Positions 8,523 through 19,107 of a stretch of 64,000 nucleotides of DNA are shown here, one piece after another. The DNA comes from Janibacter alkaliphilus (GTDB lineage Bacteria > Actinomycetota > Actinomycetes > Actinomycetales > Dermatophilaceae). Where the stretch lies: NCBI RefSeq assembly GCF_013408565.1, contig NZ_JACBZX010000001.1, forward strand, positions 3,038,001 to 3,102,000, given 5' to 3'. Made by a program: the position numbers and the translations under genes. Numbering within the stretch: the first letter of the stretch is position 1; each line of letters starts with the position of its first letter. Below the pieces are notes generated by a model that saw nothing but the letters and a program-made list of their open reading frames with translations, searched no databases and was not told the origin of the DNA.

Positions 8523-8647
8523 GACCGCTCAATCATCCCACCGTCTGTCCACCCCCGCGACCACCGGTTGCGTCTGCGCAGCAGGCTCGCCCGGCCCGGT
8601 CGACGTCCGCGCAGGTCACCGCCTCACGGGACCGGCGACGGTGGCGC

Positions 8648-9373
8648 TCAGGCCAGCGCGGCGCCGTCCAGCTCGGCGAGGAAGGCCTCGATCTCGGCGG
8701 CCACCTCGGCGGGATGGGTCATCGGCGCCAGGTGTGTCCCCGGGACGTGGTGGACCTCGTCGTCCGGACGCACCGCGCGGAAGCCGCTCTCCCCCGCGCG
8801 GAACTGGTCCAGCCGGCCGTTGACCGCGCGGACCGGGACCGGCACCTGGGCCAGCCGCTCCGGGTCGACGTCGGCCGCCGCCTGCGACCAGGCGTCCGGG
8901 ATGGCCGCCACCCCGGTGCCGCGACGCACCACCTCGGCGCCGGAGGGCAGCAGCCGCCGCAGGGTCGCCGCATCGACGGCGATGACCACCCGGTCTAGCC
9001 CCGGGGTGGACAGCGCCCGCCGCAGCCCGCCGCCGAGCAGCTGGTAGGGCAGCGCCAGCGCCGGTCGTTGACCAGCGGTGGCGCCCAGCAGCATCAGGCC
9101 GCGCAGCTCCTCGGCGCCGGCCTGGGCGGCCCAGTCGATCGCCAGCAGCCCGCCGAGGCTGTGCCCGACGACCAGCGGCGGCTCTGCGCAGCCGGCGACC
9201 GCCTCGGCGATCGCCGCCACCCCGGCGGCCACGGTGAAGGGTTCGCCGACGCGGGTGCCGTGGCCCGGCAGGTCCGGGGCGTGCACCCGCAGCCGCTGCG
9301 GCAGGTGCTCGCGCAGCGGGTCCCAGGCGGCCGCGTTGAGGCGGCTGCCGTGGACGAGCACGAGCTCGGTCAT
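8648..9373 (-). CDS. alpha/beta hydrolase
   Basis: 241 residues from ATG 9373; an in-frame GTG lies one codon earlier. The fold is shown by LVLVHGSRLNAAAW (oxyanion loop), DLPGHGTRVGEPF, the nucleophile elbow VVGHSLGGLLAIDW and the late histidine region HVPGTHLAPMTHP. It has no signal peptide and should act in the cytoplasm. Substrate unknown; esterase or haloperoxidase-like activity is possible. It starts 17 nt after the glyS stop on the same strand and is probably cotranscribed. Confidence 0.85.
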   Translation of the reverse strand: MTELVLVHGSRLNAAAWDPLREHLPQRLRVHAPDLPGHGTRVGEPFTVAAGVAAIAEAVAGCAEPPLVVGHSLGGLLAIDWAAQAGAEELRGLMLLGATAGQRPALALPYQLLGGGLRRALSTPGLDRVVIAVDAATLRRLLPSGAEVVRRGTGVAAIPDAWSQAAADVDPERLAQVPVPVRAVNGRLDQFRAGESGFRAVRPDDEVHHVPGTHLAPMTHPAEVAAEIEAFLAELDGAALA

Positions 9374-9389
9374 CACCGACGAGCCTCGG

Positions 9390-10796
9390 TCAGCTGCCGA
9401 GCAGCCGCGGCGCCAGCCAGGACTCGACCTGGTCGATGCCGATGCGCTGCTGCTCCATCGAGTCGCGCTCGCGGATGGTCACCGCCTGGTCCTCGAGGGT
9501 GTCGAAGTCGACGGTGATGCAGTACGGGGTGCCGATCTCGTCCTGCCGGCGGTAGCGCTTGCCGATCGCCTGGGCGTCGTCGAAGTCGACGTTCCAGTGC
9601 CGGCGCAGCCGCTCGGCGAGGTCGCGGGCCTTGGGGCTGAGGTCGGCGTTGCGCGAGAGCGGCAGCACCGCGGCCTTGACCGGGGAGAGCCGGTGGTCGA
9701 GGCGCAGCACGGTGCGCCGGTCCACGCCCCCCTTCGTGTTGGGCGCCTCGTCCTCGGCGTAGGCGTCGACGAGGAAGGTCATCAGCGAGCGGGACAGCCC
9801 GGCCGCCGGCTCGATGACGTACGGCGTGTACTTCTCCCCCGTCGTCTGGTCGAAGTAGACGAGGTCGGTGCCGGAGTGGCGGCTGTGCGTGCCGAGGTCG
9901 AAGTCGGTGCGGTTGGCGATCCCCTCCAGCTCGCCCCACTCGCTCCCGGTGAAGCCGAAGCGGTACTCGATGTCGACCGTGCGCGTCGAGTAGTGGCTCA
10001 GCTTGTCCGCCGGGTGCTCGAGGTGCCGCAGGTTCTCCGGGCGGATGCCAAGGTCGGTGTACCAGCGGGTGCGCTCGTCGATCCAGTACTGGTGCCAGTC
10101 GGCGTCCTCGCCCGGCTTGACGAAGAACTCCATCTCCATCTGCTCGAACTCGCGGGTGCGGAAGATGAAGTTGCCCGGGGTGATCTCGTTGCGGAAGGAC
10201 TTGCCGGTCTGGGCGATGCCGAAGGGGGGCTTCTTCCGCGCCGTCTGCATGACGTTGAGGAAGTTGACGAAGATGCCCTGCGCGGTCTCCGGCCGCAGGT
10301 AGTGCAGCCCGGACTCGTCCTCGATGACGCCGAGGTAGGTCTTGAGCATCATCTGGAAGTCGCGGGGCTCGGTCCAGCGGCCCTTCGTCCCGCAGTCCGG
10401 GCAGACGATCTCGTCCATCGGCACGTCGTCGGGGTCGATCTCCTGCCCCTTCTTCGCCGCCTTGTCCGCGAAGGCCTCCTGGAGGTGGTCCTGCCGGTGC
10501 CGCTTGTGGCACTGCAGGCACTCGATGAGCGGGTCGGTGAAGGTCCCGACGTGACCCGAGGCCACCCAGGTCTCGCGCGGCAGGATGATCGAGGAGTCCA
10601 GGCCGACGACGTCGTCGCGCTGGGTGACCATGGAGCGCCACCACTGCCGCTTGATGTTCTCCTTCAGCTCCACGCCGAGCGGGCCGTAGTCCCAGGCGGA
10701 GCGGGTCCCGCCGTAGATCTCGCCGCTGGGGAAGACGAAGCCTCGGCGCTTGCAGAGGTTGACGACGGTGTCCACGGTGGAGCTGGGCTTGGCCAT
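9390..10796 (-). CDS. glyS: glycyl-tRNA synthetase, bacterial/eukaryotic homodimer type
   Basis: 468 residues. It charges tRNA-Gly in the cytoplasm. Class II motifs are clear: motif 1 near [20 protein letters not shown], motif 2 in [21 protein letters not shown] and a C-terminal anticodon-binding domain ([28 protein letters not shown]). A Cys pair ECLQCHKRH and CPDCGTKG forms the zinc-binding insertion. ATG 10796 is preceded by TAGCCT at 7 nt, pointing to a leaderless mRNA. The divergent gene at 10864 has its own promoter. This is the single-chain type (GlyQS-independent). Confidence 0.97.
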   Translation of the reverse strand: MAKPSSTVDTVVNLCKRRGFVFPSGEIYGGTRSAWDYGPLGVELKENIKRQWWRSMVTQRDDVVGLDSSIILPRETWVASGHVGTFTDPLIECLQCHKRHRQDHLQEAFADKAAKKGQEIDPDDVPMDEIVCPDCGTKGRWTEPRDFQMMLKTYLGVIEDESGLHYLRPETAQGIFVNFLNVMQTARKKPPFGIAQTGKSFRNEITPGNFIFRTREFEQMEMEFFVKPGEDADWHQYWIDERTRWYTDLGIRPENLRHLEHPADKLSHYSTRTVDIEYRFGFTGSEWGELEGIANRTDFDLGTHSRHSGTDLVYFDQTTGEKYTPYVIEPAAGLSRSLMTFLVDAYAEDEAPNTKGGVDRRTVLRLDHRLSPVKAAVLPLSRNADLSPKARDLAERLRRHWNVDFDDAQAIGKRYRRQDEIGTPYCITVDFDTLEDQAVTIRERDSMEQQRIGIDQVESWLAPRLLGS

Positions 10797-10863
10797 GCGG
10801 GCCAGGCTATCCGGCGCCCAGGGGTGCGCCGAACCGGTGTCCGGCGGCGCCTACCCTGTCCCG

Positions 10864-11166
10864 GTGACCCGTGAGAGCGCGCCCGAGACCCGCCCCCCGT
10901 CCGCGGTGGAGCGGCTGAGCGCACCCGCGGTGCGATGGATCGACTCGCTGCCCCCGGCGGTCCCGGTGGTGACCGTCCTCGCGATGCTCGTCGTCGGGGT
11001 GCTGGTCCGCCCGTGGGGCGCGGTGCTGCTCGGGCTGGCCGGCCTCGGTCTGCTCTGGCTGCTGCTCGTCGTGTGGCGCCGGGTCACCCCGGCGGAGCGG
11101 CTCATGCGGGTCACCGTGCTGCTCCTCGTGCTCGCGCTGACCCTGGTCACCGCCCTCCCCCGCTGA
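10864..11166 (+). CDS. small membrane protein with two to three transmembrane segments
   Basis: 100 residues. After a charged N-terminus, hydrophobic segments lie at PPAVPVVTVLAMLVVGVLV, WGAVLLGLAGLGLLWLLLVVW and MRVTVLLLVLALTLVTAL, separated by basic residues. GTG 10864 follows TACCCT by 6 nt, a leaderless promoter. It is divergent from glyS. Small proteins of this kind are widespread beside glyS in actinobacteria; function unknown. Confidence 0.75.
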   Translation: MTRESAPETRPPSAVERLSAPAVRWIDSLPPAVPVVTVLAMLVVGVLVRPWGAVLLGLAGLGLLWLLLVVWRRVTPAERLMRVTVLLLVLALTLVTALPR

Positions 11167-11218
11167 CGTCGGCACGCACCTCTCCGAAGCCCCGCCCCCT
11201 TCCCCCGCTGTCCGAAAT

Positions 11219-11322
11219 TGCCCGGGCAGCTGCGCTCGAAGGCACGCAACTGCCCGGGCAGTTGCAGGTGACGGCGAATTTGCCCGGGCAGTTGCAGCTG
11301 AGGGCGGGAAACTGCCCGGGCA
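11219..11322. repeat. array of four palindromes with 30-32 bp spacing
   Basis: The 10-bp core TGCCCGGGCA occurs at 11219-11228, 11251-11260, 11281-11290 and 11313-11322, i.e. start-to-start 32, 30 and 32 bp. Copy 2 extends to a perfect 20-bp palindrome (11246-11265) and copy 4 to 16 bp (11310-11325). The array fills the space between the 10864 gene stop and the znuA promoter and no copy was noticed elsewhere in the window. It may be a cooperative operator or a set of hairpins. Confidence 0.85.
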
Positions 11323-11355
11323 GTTGCGGAGGGGTGCACAGAGGGTTCCGCCAAG

Positions 11356-11385
11356 TTGACAACGATTCTCATTCGTAGCGAGACT
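11356..11385 (+). promoter_or_regulatory. znuA promoter with Zur-type box
   Basis: A -35 TTGACA (11356-11361) and a weak -10 GAGACT (11380-11385) put the transcription start at or next to the ATG at 11393. The -35 overlaps the imperfect palindrome TGACAACGATTCTCA (11357-11371), close to actinobacterial Zur boxes of the type AATGATTTTCATT. With zur as the last gene of this operon, repression by zinc-bound Zur is expected. Confidence 0.7.
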
Positions 11386-11392
11386 CGTTCTC

Positions 11393-12367
11393 ATGAACGC
11401 TCGACGCCTCGCCGCAGCCCTCGCCGCCCCAGCCTGCGCCCTCTCCCTCGCCGCCTGCGGGGACGACACCGGCACCGCGAGCGACGGCACCGAGCGGCTG
11501 CAGCTGGTCACCTCGCTCTACCCGCTGCAGGAGGCGCTGGAGCAGATCGGTGGCGACCACGTCGAGGTCACCAACCTCACCGCGGCGGGAGCCGAGCCGC
11601 ACGACCTCGAGCTCACCCCGCAGGACGTCCTCACCGTCCAGGAGGCGGACGCGGTCGTCTACCTCTCCGAGTTCCAGCCGGCCGTCGACGACGCAGCCGC
11701 CGAGGCCGACGACGCCTACGACGTGCGGGAGGCGGCCGACCTGGACATCGCCGCGGACGCCGAGCATGACCACGAGGGCGAGAGCGAGGAGGAGCACGCC
11801 GAGCACGCGGAGGGTGAGCACGCCGAGGAGGGCCACGACCACGGCAGCCAGGACCCGCACTTCTGGCTCGACCCGCAGCACTACGCCGGCGTGGTCGACG
11901 CCCTCGGCGAGCACCTGGCGGAGATCGACCCCGAGCACGCCGAGGAGTACCGGTCCGGCGCAGCCGACTTCCGCGCGAGCCTGGAGGACCTCGACACCGA
12001 GATGCGGGAGGGCCTCACCGGCTGCGCGCACGACGAGCTCGTCACCGGGCACACTGCCTTCGCCTACCTCGCCGACGCCTACGGCTTCGAGCAGGAGGGG
12101 CTCACCGGCCTGACCCCCGAGTCCGAGCCGAGCGCCCAGGAGATGGCCGAGCTCGTCGAGCACGTGCGCGAGCACGACGTGAGCACCATCTACGCAGAGA
12201 CGCTCGTCCCGACCGACGTGGCCGACACCATCGCCGCCGAGGCGGGGGTCGAGGTCGCCGTCCTCGACCCGATCGAGGGCCTGACCGACAGCTCGGCCGC
12301 CGAGGACTACCTCGGTATCATGCGGGCGAACCTGGCGACCCTCCAGGAAGGGCAGGAGTGCGCGTGA
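11393..12367 (+). CDS. znuA: zinc ABC transporter substrate-binding lipoprotein
   Basis: 324 residues. The signal ends LAAC with the lipidated Cys22, so the protein sits on the outside of the membrane. The cluster A-1 solute-binding fold shows metal ligands in AGAEPHDLEL (H70) and DPHFWLDP (H156). Between them is a His/Glu-rich loop (about 125-150) typical of zinc rather than manganese binders, and the C-terminal half has LVTGHTAFAYLADAYGF and ETLV. It delivers Zn to ZnuB/ZnuC. The ATG has no Shine-Dalgarno; the promoter position suggests a leaderless mRNA. Confidence 0.95.
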   Translation: MNARRLAAALAAPACALSLAACGDDTGTASDGTERLQLVTSLYPLQEALEQIGGDHVEVTNLTAAGAEPHDLELTPQDVLTVQEADAVVYLSEFQPAVDDAAAEADDAYDVREAADLDIAADAEHDHEGESEEEHAEHAEGEHAEEGHDHGSQDPHFWLDPQHYAGVVDALGEHLAEIDPEHAEEYRSGAADFRASLEDLDTEMREGLTGCAHDELVTGHTAFAYLADAYGFEQEGLTGLTPESEPSAQEMAELVEHVREHDVSTIYAETLVPTDVADTIAAEAGVEVAVLDPIEGLTDSSAAEDYLGIMRANLATLQEGQECA

Positions 12368-13248
12368 CCTCTGGACGGTCCGGCGACGGCGCGGGCACCG
12401 ACCGCCGGGACGGTGGGCCGGGCGCCGCGACCCGTCGGGGCGGGATCTCCGAAGGGGGCGCCGCGCCGGTGCTCAGCCTGCGCCACGCCGCCTTCGGGTA
12501 CGGCGACCGCACGGTCGTCTCCGAGGTCACCCTGGACGTGGCCCCCGGAGAGGTCGTGGCCGTGCTCGGCCCGAACGGCGCCGGCAAGTCCACCCTGGTC
12601 AAGGGGCTGCTCGGGCTCGCCGAGCACACCTCTGGTCAGATGCGTCTCTTCGGCACCCCGGCGGCCGAGCTCGCGGACCGCACGCGCATCGGCTACGTCC
12701 CGCAGCGGCACACCCTCACCGCCTCGGTCACCGCCACCGCGGCCGAGATCGTGGGGATCGGCCGGGTCCCGCACATCCCGTGGTGGGCCCCGTGGCGGGC
12801 GCTGCAGCGCGAGAACCGCGACATCATCGACGGCGCGCTGGCCACCGTCGGCCTCGCCGAGCACGCCCGCGACGACGTGGCGACCCTCTCGGGGGGTCAG
12901 CAGCGCCGCGTGCTCATCGCCCGCGCCCTGGCCGCGCAGCCCGACCTCTTCGTCCTCGACGAACCCACCGCGGGGGTGGACACCGGGAACCAGCAGATCC
13001 TCGCCGCGGTCCTCGGCCGTCTGGCGGAGCAGGGCGCCACGCTGCTCATCGTCACCCACGAGCTGGCGCCGCTGGCCGGACTGGTGACCCGGGCGGTCGT
13101 GGTCCGCGGCGGCCGGGTGGTCTACGACGGTCCGCCGGACGACCTGCCGGCGCAGGAGCGTGGGGGCGACCACCACCACGACGAGCCACCGGAAAGTCAC
13201 GAGCGGGCCAGCACCCCGGTGACCATGCTCCCGGAGGTCCGCCCGTGA
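12364..13248 (+). CDS. znuC: zinc ABC transporter ATP-binding protein
   Basis: 294 residues from GTG 12364, which overlaps the znuA stop and follows AGGAG at 5 nt. Walker A is GPNGAGKST, the signature LSGGQQRR, Walker B LFVLDEP, and the H-loop VTHEL. It powers zinc uptake through ZnuB. The N-terminus carries a ~35-residue Gly/Arg-rich lead and the C-terminus GGDHHHDEP, a His-rich tail that may bind metal. An alternative GTG lies two codons upstream. It is the second gene of the znuA-znuC-znuB-zur operon. Confidence 0.95.
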   Translation: MTSGRSGDGAGTDRRDGGPGAATRRGGISEGGAAPVLSLRHAAFGYGDRTVVSEVTLDVAPGEVVAVLGPNGAGKSTLVKGLLGLAEHTSGQMRLFGTPAAELADRTRIGYVPQRHTLTASVTATAAEIVGIGRVPHIPWWAPWRALQRENRDIIDGALATVGLAEHARDDVATLSGGQQRRVLIARALAAQPDLFVLDEPTAGVDTGNQQILAAVLGRLAEQGATLLIVTHELAPLAGLVTRAVVVRGGRVVYDGPPDDLPAQERGGDHHHDEPPESHERASTPVTMLPEVRP

Positions 13249-14312
13249 CCGCGCTGCTCAGCCTGGACTTCATGCGCAACGCCCTGCTGGCGGCGCTCCT
13301 CGTCGGCATCGCCGCCCCGCTGGTCGGGGTCTTCCTGGTGCAGCGGCGGATGTCCCTCATCGGCGACGGCATCGGCCACGTCGCCCTCGCCGGGGTCGGG
13401 GTCGGGGTGCTCACCGGCACCGCCCCCGTCTGGACCGCGCTGGTGGCGGCGGTGCTCGCCGCGCTGGCCATCGAGCTGCTGCGCCACCTGGGCCGGACCA
13501 GCGGCGACCTGGCGCTGGCGGTGATGTTCTACGGCGGCATCGCCGGGGGCGTCGTGCTGCTCTCCTGGGCGCCGGAGGGCTCCTCGACCAACCTCACCGG
13601 CTTCCTCTTCGGGGCCATCACGACGGTCACCGGGAGCGACCTCGTCGCCTTCGCGGTGCTCGCCGGTCTCGTCGTCCTCGCCGTGGTGCTGCTGCGAGGG
13701 CGGCTCTTCGCGGTGGCCCAGGACGAGGAGTACGCGCGGGCGGTGGGCCTGCCCGTGCTCGCGACGAACGTCCTGCTGGCGATCATGACCGCGGTGACCG
13801 TGGTCGTCTCCATGCGGGTCATCGGTCTGCTGCTGATCAGCGCGCTGATGATCCTGCCGAACGCCACCGGCCAGATCCTCGGCCGCTCGTTCCGCTCCAG
13901 CCTGGCGTGGGCCACGCTCGTCGGGGTGGCCTGCAGCCTCGGCGGTGTCATCCTCTCGTTCTTCGCCGACACCCCGTCGGGCGGAACCATCGTGCTGCTG
14001 ACCATCGCCGTCTTCGTCCTGGCGTCCCTGCTGCGCTGGGGCGCGGGCGTGCTGCGCCGTGGCCGGCACGCCCCGGCCGAGGCGCACGAGCACGTCCACT
14101 GGGAGGACTGCGGCCACCAGGCGGTGCTGCACGGCGACCACGTCGACTACCTCCACGACGGGCACCGGCACGCCGCGCACGGGGACCACTGGGACGAGCA
14201 CACAGACGATCCGGACGCGCGCACGCTCGACCGCGCCGCGGAGCACACCGACGAGCTCCCCGACGACCGCCGCGACGGACGTGCCGAGGATCGGGAGGAG
14301 AGCCGTGGCTGA
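13245..14312 (+). CDS. znuB: zinc ABC transporter permease with His-rich tail
   Basis: 355 residues. Residues ~1-270 are a family 3 (ZnuB/MntB) permease with about eight hydrophobic segments, including RRMSLIGDGIGHVALAGV and VSMRVIGLLLISALMILPNA. GTG 13245 overlaps the znuC stop by four bases. The cytoplasmic tail (about 275-355) is unusual: HEHVHWEDCGHQAV, then HGDHVDYLHDGHRH and HGDHWDEH, a His/Asp/Cys metal-binding motif, followed by an acidic Asp/Glu/Arg end. The tail could sense or buffer zinc. The final codons overlap zur by 8 nt. Confidence 0.93.
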   Translation: MTALLSLDFMRNALLAALLVGIAAPLVGVFLVQRRMSLIGDGIGHVALAGVGVGVLTGTAPVWTALVAAVLAALAIELLRHLGRTSGDLALAVMFYGGIAGGVVLLSWAPEGSSTNLTGFLFGAITTVTGSDLVAFAVLAGLVVLAVVLLRGRLFAVAQDEEYARAVGLPVLATNVLLAIMTAVTVVVSMRVIGLLLISALMILPNATGQILGRSFRSSLAWATLVGVACSLGGVILSFFADTPSGGTIVLLTIAVFVLASLLRWGAGVLRRGRHAPAEAHEHVHWEDCGHQAVLHGDHVDYLHDGHRHAAHGDHWDEHTDDPDARTLDRAAEHTDELPDDRRDGRAEDREESRG

Positions 14313-14700
14313 GAGCACCCGCCGACCGACCCGCCAGCAGAGCGCCATCGCCCGGGAGATGGCCGGCAGCGAGGAGTTCCGCTCGGCGCAGGAGATCCAC
14401 GCCGCGCTCGTCGCCGGTGGCGACAAGATCGGGCTGGCGACGGTCTACCGGACCCTGCAGTCGCTGGCCACCGACGGCGACCTGGACGTGGTGCGCACCG
14501 ACGACGGCGAGAGCGCCTATCGCCGCTGCGAGAGCACCCAGCACCACCATCACCTGGTGTGCCGGGAGTGCGGCCGCGCGGTCGAGGTGCAGGGCCCCAC
14601 GGTCGAGCGCTGGGCGCAGCGGGTGAGCGCCGAGCACGGCTTCGTCGAGGTGGAGCACACCCTGGAGATCTTCGGGCGCTGCGCCGACTGCGCCGGCTGA
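14305..14700 (+). CDS. zur: zinc uptake regulator, Fur family
   Basis: 131 residues. An N-terminal winged helix (RQQSAIAREMAGSEEFRSAQ, LATVYRTLQSLA) is followed by the dimerisation domain with metal ligands HHHHLVCRECG (H80-H83, C86, C89) and C126/C129 near the C-terminus, the structural zinc site. GTG 14305 follows GGGAGGAG and overlaps znuB by 8 nt. Co-location with znuACB makes Zur much more likely than Fur or PerR. It should repress this operon through the box at 11357-11371. Confidence 0.93.
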   Translation: MAESTRRPTRQQSAIAREMAGSEEFRSAQEIHAALVAGGDKIGLATVYRTLQSLATDGDLDVVRTDDGESAYRRCESTQHHHHLVCRECGRAVEVQGPTVERWAQRVSAEHGFVEVEHTLEIFGRCADCAG

Positions 14701-14705
14701 GCCCG

Positions 14706-15482
14706 TCAGGAGGTCGGGGTGTCCACCGCTCCCCCGTACCGCCGGTCGCGACGAGCGTAGGTCTCGATGGCCTCCCACAGGTGCCGCCGGTCGTAGTCCG
14801 GCCACAGCGTGTCCTGGAAGACCATCTCGGCGTAGGCGCTCTGCCAGAGCAGGAAGTTGCTCGTGCGCTGCTCGCCGCTGGAGCGCAGGAAGAGGTCGAC
14901 GTCGGGCATGCCCGGCTCGGTGAGGTAGCGGGCGATCGTCCGCTCGTCGATGCCGCTGCCCTTGAGCCGGCCGCGGCGCACGTCCTCGGCGATGGCCCGG
15001 GTGGCGTCGACCAGCTCGGAGCGCCCGCCGTAGTTCACGCAGAAGTAGAGGGTGAGGGCGTCGTTGTCCCGGGTCATCTCCTGGGCCGTCTCGAGCTCCT
15101 TGATGACCGAGCTCCACAGCCGGGGGCGGCGCCCGACCCAGCGCATCCGCACCCCCCAGGCGTGCAGCTGGTCACGCCGGCGCCGGATGACGTCGCGGTT
15201 GAAGCCCATGAGGAAGCGCACCTCCTCCGGCGAGCGCCGCCAGTTCTCCGTGGAGAAGGCGTAGGTCGACAGGTGCGGCACCCCGATCTCGATCGCCCCG
15301 GCGACGACGTCGAGCAGCGCCCCCTCACCGGCCTCGTGCCCCTTGGTGCGGGGCAGCCCGCGCTGGTTGGCCCACCGACCGTTGCCATCCATGACGATGG
15401 CGACGTGGCCGGGCACGAGCTCGGCGGGCACCGGCGGCGGAGTGGCGCCGGTGGGGTGGGCGAAGGGGGTCTCGTAGGTCAT
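14706..15482 (-). CDS. uppS: isoprenyl transferase (cis-prenyl diphosphate synthase)
   Basis: 258 residues. It condenses isopentenyl diphosphate to make long-chain cis-polyprenyl diphosphate, the carrier lipid of wall synthesis. Motifs: [20 protein letters not shown] (catalytic Asp and diphosphate loop), [16 protein letters not shown] and the C-terminal [22 protein letters not shown] 15482 overlaps the recO stop (ATGA), so the two are translationally coupled. It ends 6 nt from the convergent zur stop. Product chain length cannot be read from sequence. Confidence 0.96.
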   Translation of the reverse strand: MTYETPFAHPTGATPPPVPAELVPGHVAIVMDGNGRWANQRGLPRTKGHEAGEGALLDVVAGAIEIGVPHLSTYAFSTENWRRSPEEVRFLMGFNRDVIRRRRDQLHAWGVRMRWVGRRPRLWSSVIKELETAQEMTRDNDALTLYFCVNYGGRSELVDATRAIAEDVRRGRLKGSGIDERTIARYLTEPGMPDVDLFLRSSGEQRTSNFLLWQSAYAEMVFQDTLWPDYDRRHLWEAIETYARRDRRYGGAVDTPTS

Positions 15483-16330
15483 CCGATGCCTCGCAGCGTG
15501 GTCGGGGTGGCCGGTGCAGATCCCTGCTCGGTACTGGGCACGCGCGCCTGCGGGTCGAGCGGGTCGAGCGGTGCCGGGCCGGGGCTGGTCGGCCGCGGCT
15601 GCACGGAGCGGTCCACGTGCCGCAGCGAGAGGACGCCGCGCTCCAGGTGCCACTGCAGGAAGGCCGCCACCAGGCCGCTGCCCTCGCGCCGGTGACGGGG
15701 ATCGGAGGCGTCGGCGACGGCCCAGTCCCCGGCGAGCAGCGCCGCGAGCAGGGACATCGTGGCCGGCGCCGGGGCCGCCGATCCGGGGATCCGGCAGGAG
15801 GGGCAGAGCGCTCCGCCGGACGCCACGTGGAAGGCGCGGTGCGGCCCCGGGTCGCCGCACCGGGCGCAGTCGTGGAAGCTCGGCGCCCAGCCGGCCACGG
15901 CCAGCGCCCGCAGCAGGTAGGCGTCGAGGATGAGGCCGCCGTCGTGCGCGTCGCCGGCCAGCGAGCGCAGCGCGCCGGCCAGCAGCAGGTAGTGCTGGCG
16001 GGCCGGCTCGTGCTCCTCGGTGAGCCGGTCGGCCGTCTCGAGGATGGCGGCGGCGGCGGTCCACCGGGTGTAGTCGCGGGCGGCGACGTCGCCCCAGGCG
16101 TCCAGCCCGACCGCCTGGGTGACGGTGTCGAGGTTGCGCCCCTCGTAGCACTGCAGGTCGACGTGCATGCCCGGCTCCAGGCGGGCGCCGAAGCGGGAGG
16201 TGGTGCGGCGCACCCCCTTCGCCACGGTGCGGATCTTGCCGCGCTCACGGGTGAGCACGGTGATGATCCGGTCGGCCTCACCCAGCTTGTGGGTGCGCAG
16301 CACGATGCCGACGTCGCGGTAGAGGGGCAC
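15479..16330 (-). CDS. recO: DNA repair protein RecO
   Basis: 283 residues. The N-terminal OB fold [20 protein letters not shown] is typical, followed by the helical domain and a zinc-binding CARCG ... CPSC pair ([24 protein letters not shown]). It loads RecA on SSB-coated DNA with RecR in recombinational repair. Start GTG 16330; GACAAT lies 6 nt upstream, a possible leaderless promoter. The C-terminal ~45 residues are Pro-rich and variable. Its overlap with uppS and nearness to leuA and era follow the usual actinobacterial order. Confidence 0.95.
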   Translation of the reverse strand: MPLYRDVGIVLRTHKLGEADRIITVLTRERGKIRTVAKGVRRTTSRFGARLEPGMHVDLQCYEGRNLDTVTQAVGLDAWGDVAARDYTRWTAAAAILETADRLTEEHEPARQHYLLLAGALRSLAGDAHDGGLILDAYLLRALAVAGWAPSFHDCARCGDPGPHRAFHVASGGALCPSCRIPGSAAPAPATMSLLAALLAGDWAVADASDPRHRREGSGLVAAFLQWHLERGVLSLRHVDRSVQPRPTSPGPAPLDPLDPQARVPSTEQGSAPATPTTLRGIG

Positions 16331-16395
16331 CCTGCCATTGTCCTACGAGCCCGGTGCTGGTCGACATCCGCCACGCGGCGAGGCACCGACATCTC

Positions 16396-16411
16396 TAGAA
16401 CATGTGTTCGA
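16396..16411. promoter_or_regulatory. LexA (SOS) box before the AlkB-like gene
   Basis: TAGAACATGTGTTCGA matches the actinobacterial/Gram-positive box TCGAAC-N4-GTTCGA at 11 of the 12 defined bases. A -10 TACCGT (16420-16425) follows 8 bp downstream and lies 7 nt before the ATG at 16433, so LexA bound here would block the promoter. Confidence 0.8.
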
Positions 16412-16432
16412 TCTGCTGCTACCGTGTCGTGC

Positions 16433-17053
16433 ATGGCCGCGCTGCAGACCTCGCTCTTCGACGACGCGCCAGCGCCGACGCTGACGCCGCTGGCACCGAC
16501 TCGGCACCCGCTCACCCGCGGGGCCTGGGTGGACCTGCAGCCGGGCTGGCTCTCCGGTGGCGACGAGGTCTTCGACCGGCTGCAGCGGGACGTGCCGTGG
16601 CAGGCCGAGCGACGGCAGATGTACGACCGGGTGGTCGACGTGCCCCGGCTCACCCGCTTCTACGCCGAGCACGAGCCGCTACCCCACCCGGTGATCACCT
16701 CGGCCCGCGACGCGCTCAGCGCGCACTACGCCGACGAGCTCGGGGAGCCCTTCGCCACCGCAGGGCTCTGCCTCTACCGCGACGGCCGCGACTCGGTGGC
16801 CTGGCACGGCGACCGGATCGGGCGCAGCCGGGAGCAGGACACGATGATCGCGATCATCTCGCTGGGCGCCGAGCGGGTGCTCGCCTTGCGACCCCGCGAC
16901 GGCGGCAGCGCCCGCCGCTTCACCCTCGGCCACGGCGACCTGGTCGTCATGGGCGGCTCGTGCCAGCGCACCTGGGACCACGCGGTCCCGAAGGCGAGCG
17001 GGGTGAGCGGACCGCGGATCTCCGTACAGCTGCGGGTGCGCGGCGTGCGCTGA
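16433..17053 (+). CDS. AlkB-like Fe(II)/2-oxoglutarate dioxygenase
   Basis: 206 residues. Family members oxidatively demethylate alkylated DNA bases. The iron site is VAWHGDRIG (H-x-D) with the distal His in RTWDHAVPK, and the 2-oxoglutarate-binding Arg is in GPRISVQLRVR. The N-terminal QTSLFDDAP and the LTRFYAEHEP region are typical of bacterial AlkB homologues. The start is placed at ATG 16433, which follows a -10 by 7 nt (leaderless). The LexA box argues for SOS control. Convergent with leuA. Confidence 0.9.
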   Translation: MAALQTSLFDDAPAPTLTPLAPTRHPLTRGAWVDLQPGWLSGGDEVFDRLQRDVPWQAERRQMYDRVVDVPRLTRFYAEHEPLPHPVITSARDALSAHYADELGEPFATAGLCLYRDGRDSVAWHGDRIGRSREQDTMIAIISLGAERVLALRPRDGGSARRFTLGHGDLVVMGGSCQRTWDHAVPKASGVSGPRISVQLRVRGVR

Positions 17054-17083
17054 GCGCCACCCGCCGCACGGGTGGCGCTCAGC
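17049..17083. terminator. bidirectional hairpin between alkB-like and leuA
   Basis: GCTGAGCGCCACCC (17049-17062) pairs perfectly with GGGTGGCGCTCAGC (17070-17083) over 14 bp with a 7-nt loop. It overlaps the plus-strand stop codon and lies 57 nt past the leuA stop, so it can end both transcripts. Confidence 0.75.
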
Positions 17084-17139
17084 CGCACCGTCTGCGGCGA
17101 GCGATATCGCCGCCGCCGTCAGCGTTCGTGGGCCGACGC

Positions 17140-18969
<1,830 letters not shown>

Positions 18970-19020
18970 TCAGGCCTCGCCGCGGCAGCGAAGGAGCAGC
19001 ATCTCCGTGTGCACGGTCAC
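18970..19020 (-). CDS. leuA leader peptide
   Basis: A 16-codon reading frame GTG ACC GTG ... TGA encoding MTVHTEMLLLRCRGEA with three consecutive Leu codons (CTG CTC CTT), ending 10 nt before the first arm of the leuA leader hairpin. A -10 TAGGGT (19022-19027) lies upstream; with its start 7 nt downstream, GTG 19014 could be the start of a leaderless mRNA. The Leu run in front of a leucine biosynthesis gene is the hallmark of an attenuation peptide. Confidence 0.7.
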   Translation of the reverse strand: MTVHTEMLLLRCRGEA

Positions 19021-19107
19021 CACCCTAGCGCGTACCCGTGGCGTGGTGGCGAGGGCATGGCGCGTGACGGGCGTGGGCCTGGCGCGCGTGGGCGGGTGGC
19101 GGGCGCG

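Noticed and set aside
11219..11322. CRISPR-like array
   Set aside because: Units are short palindromes with 20-bp gaps of related sequence, without unique spacers or cas genes.
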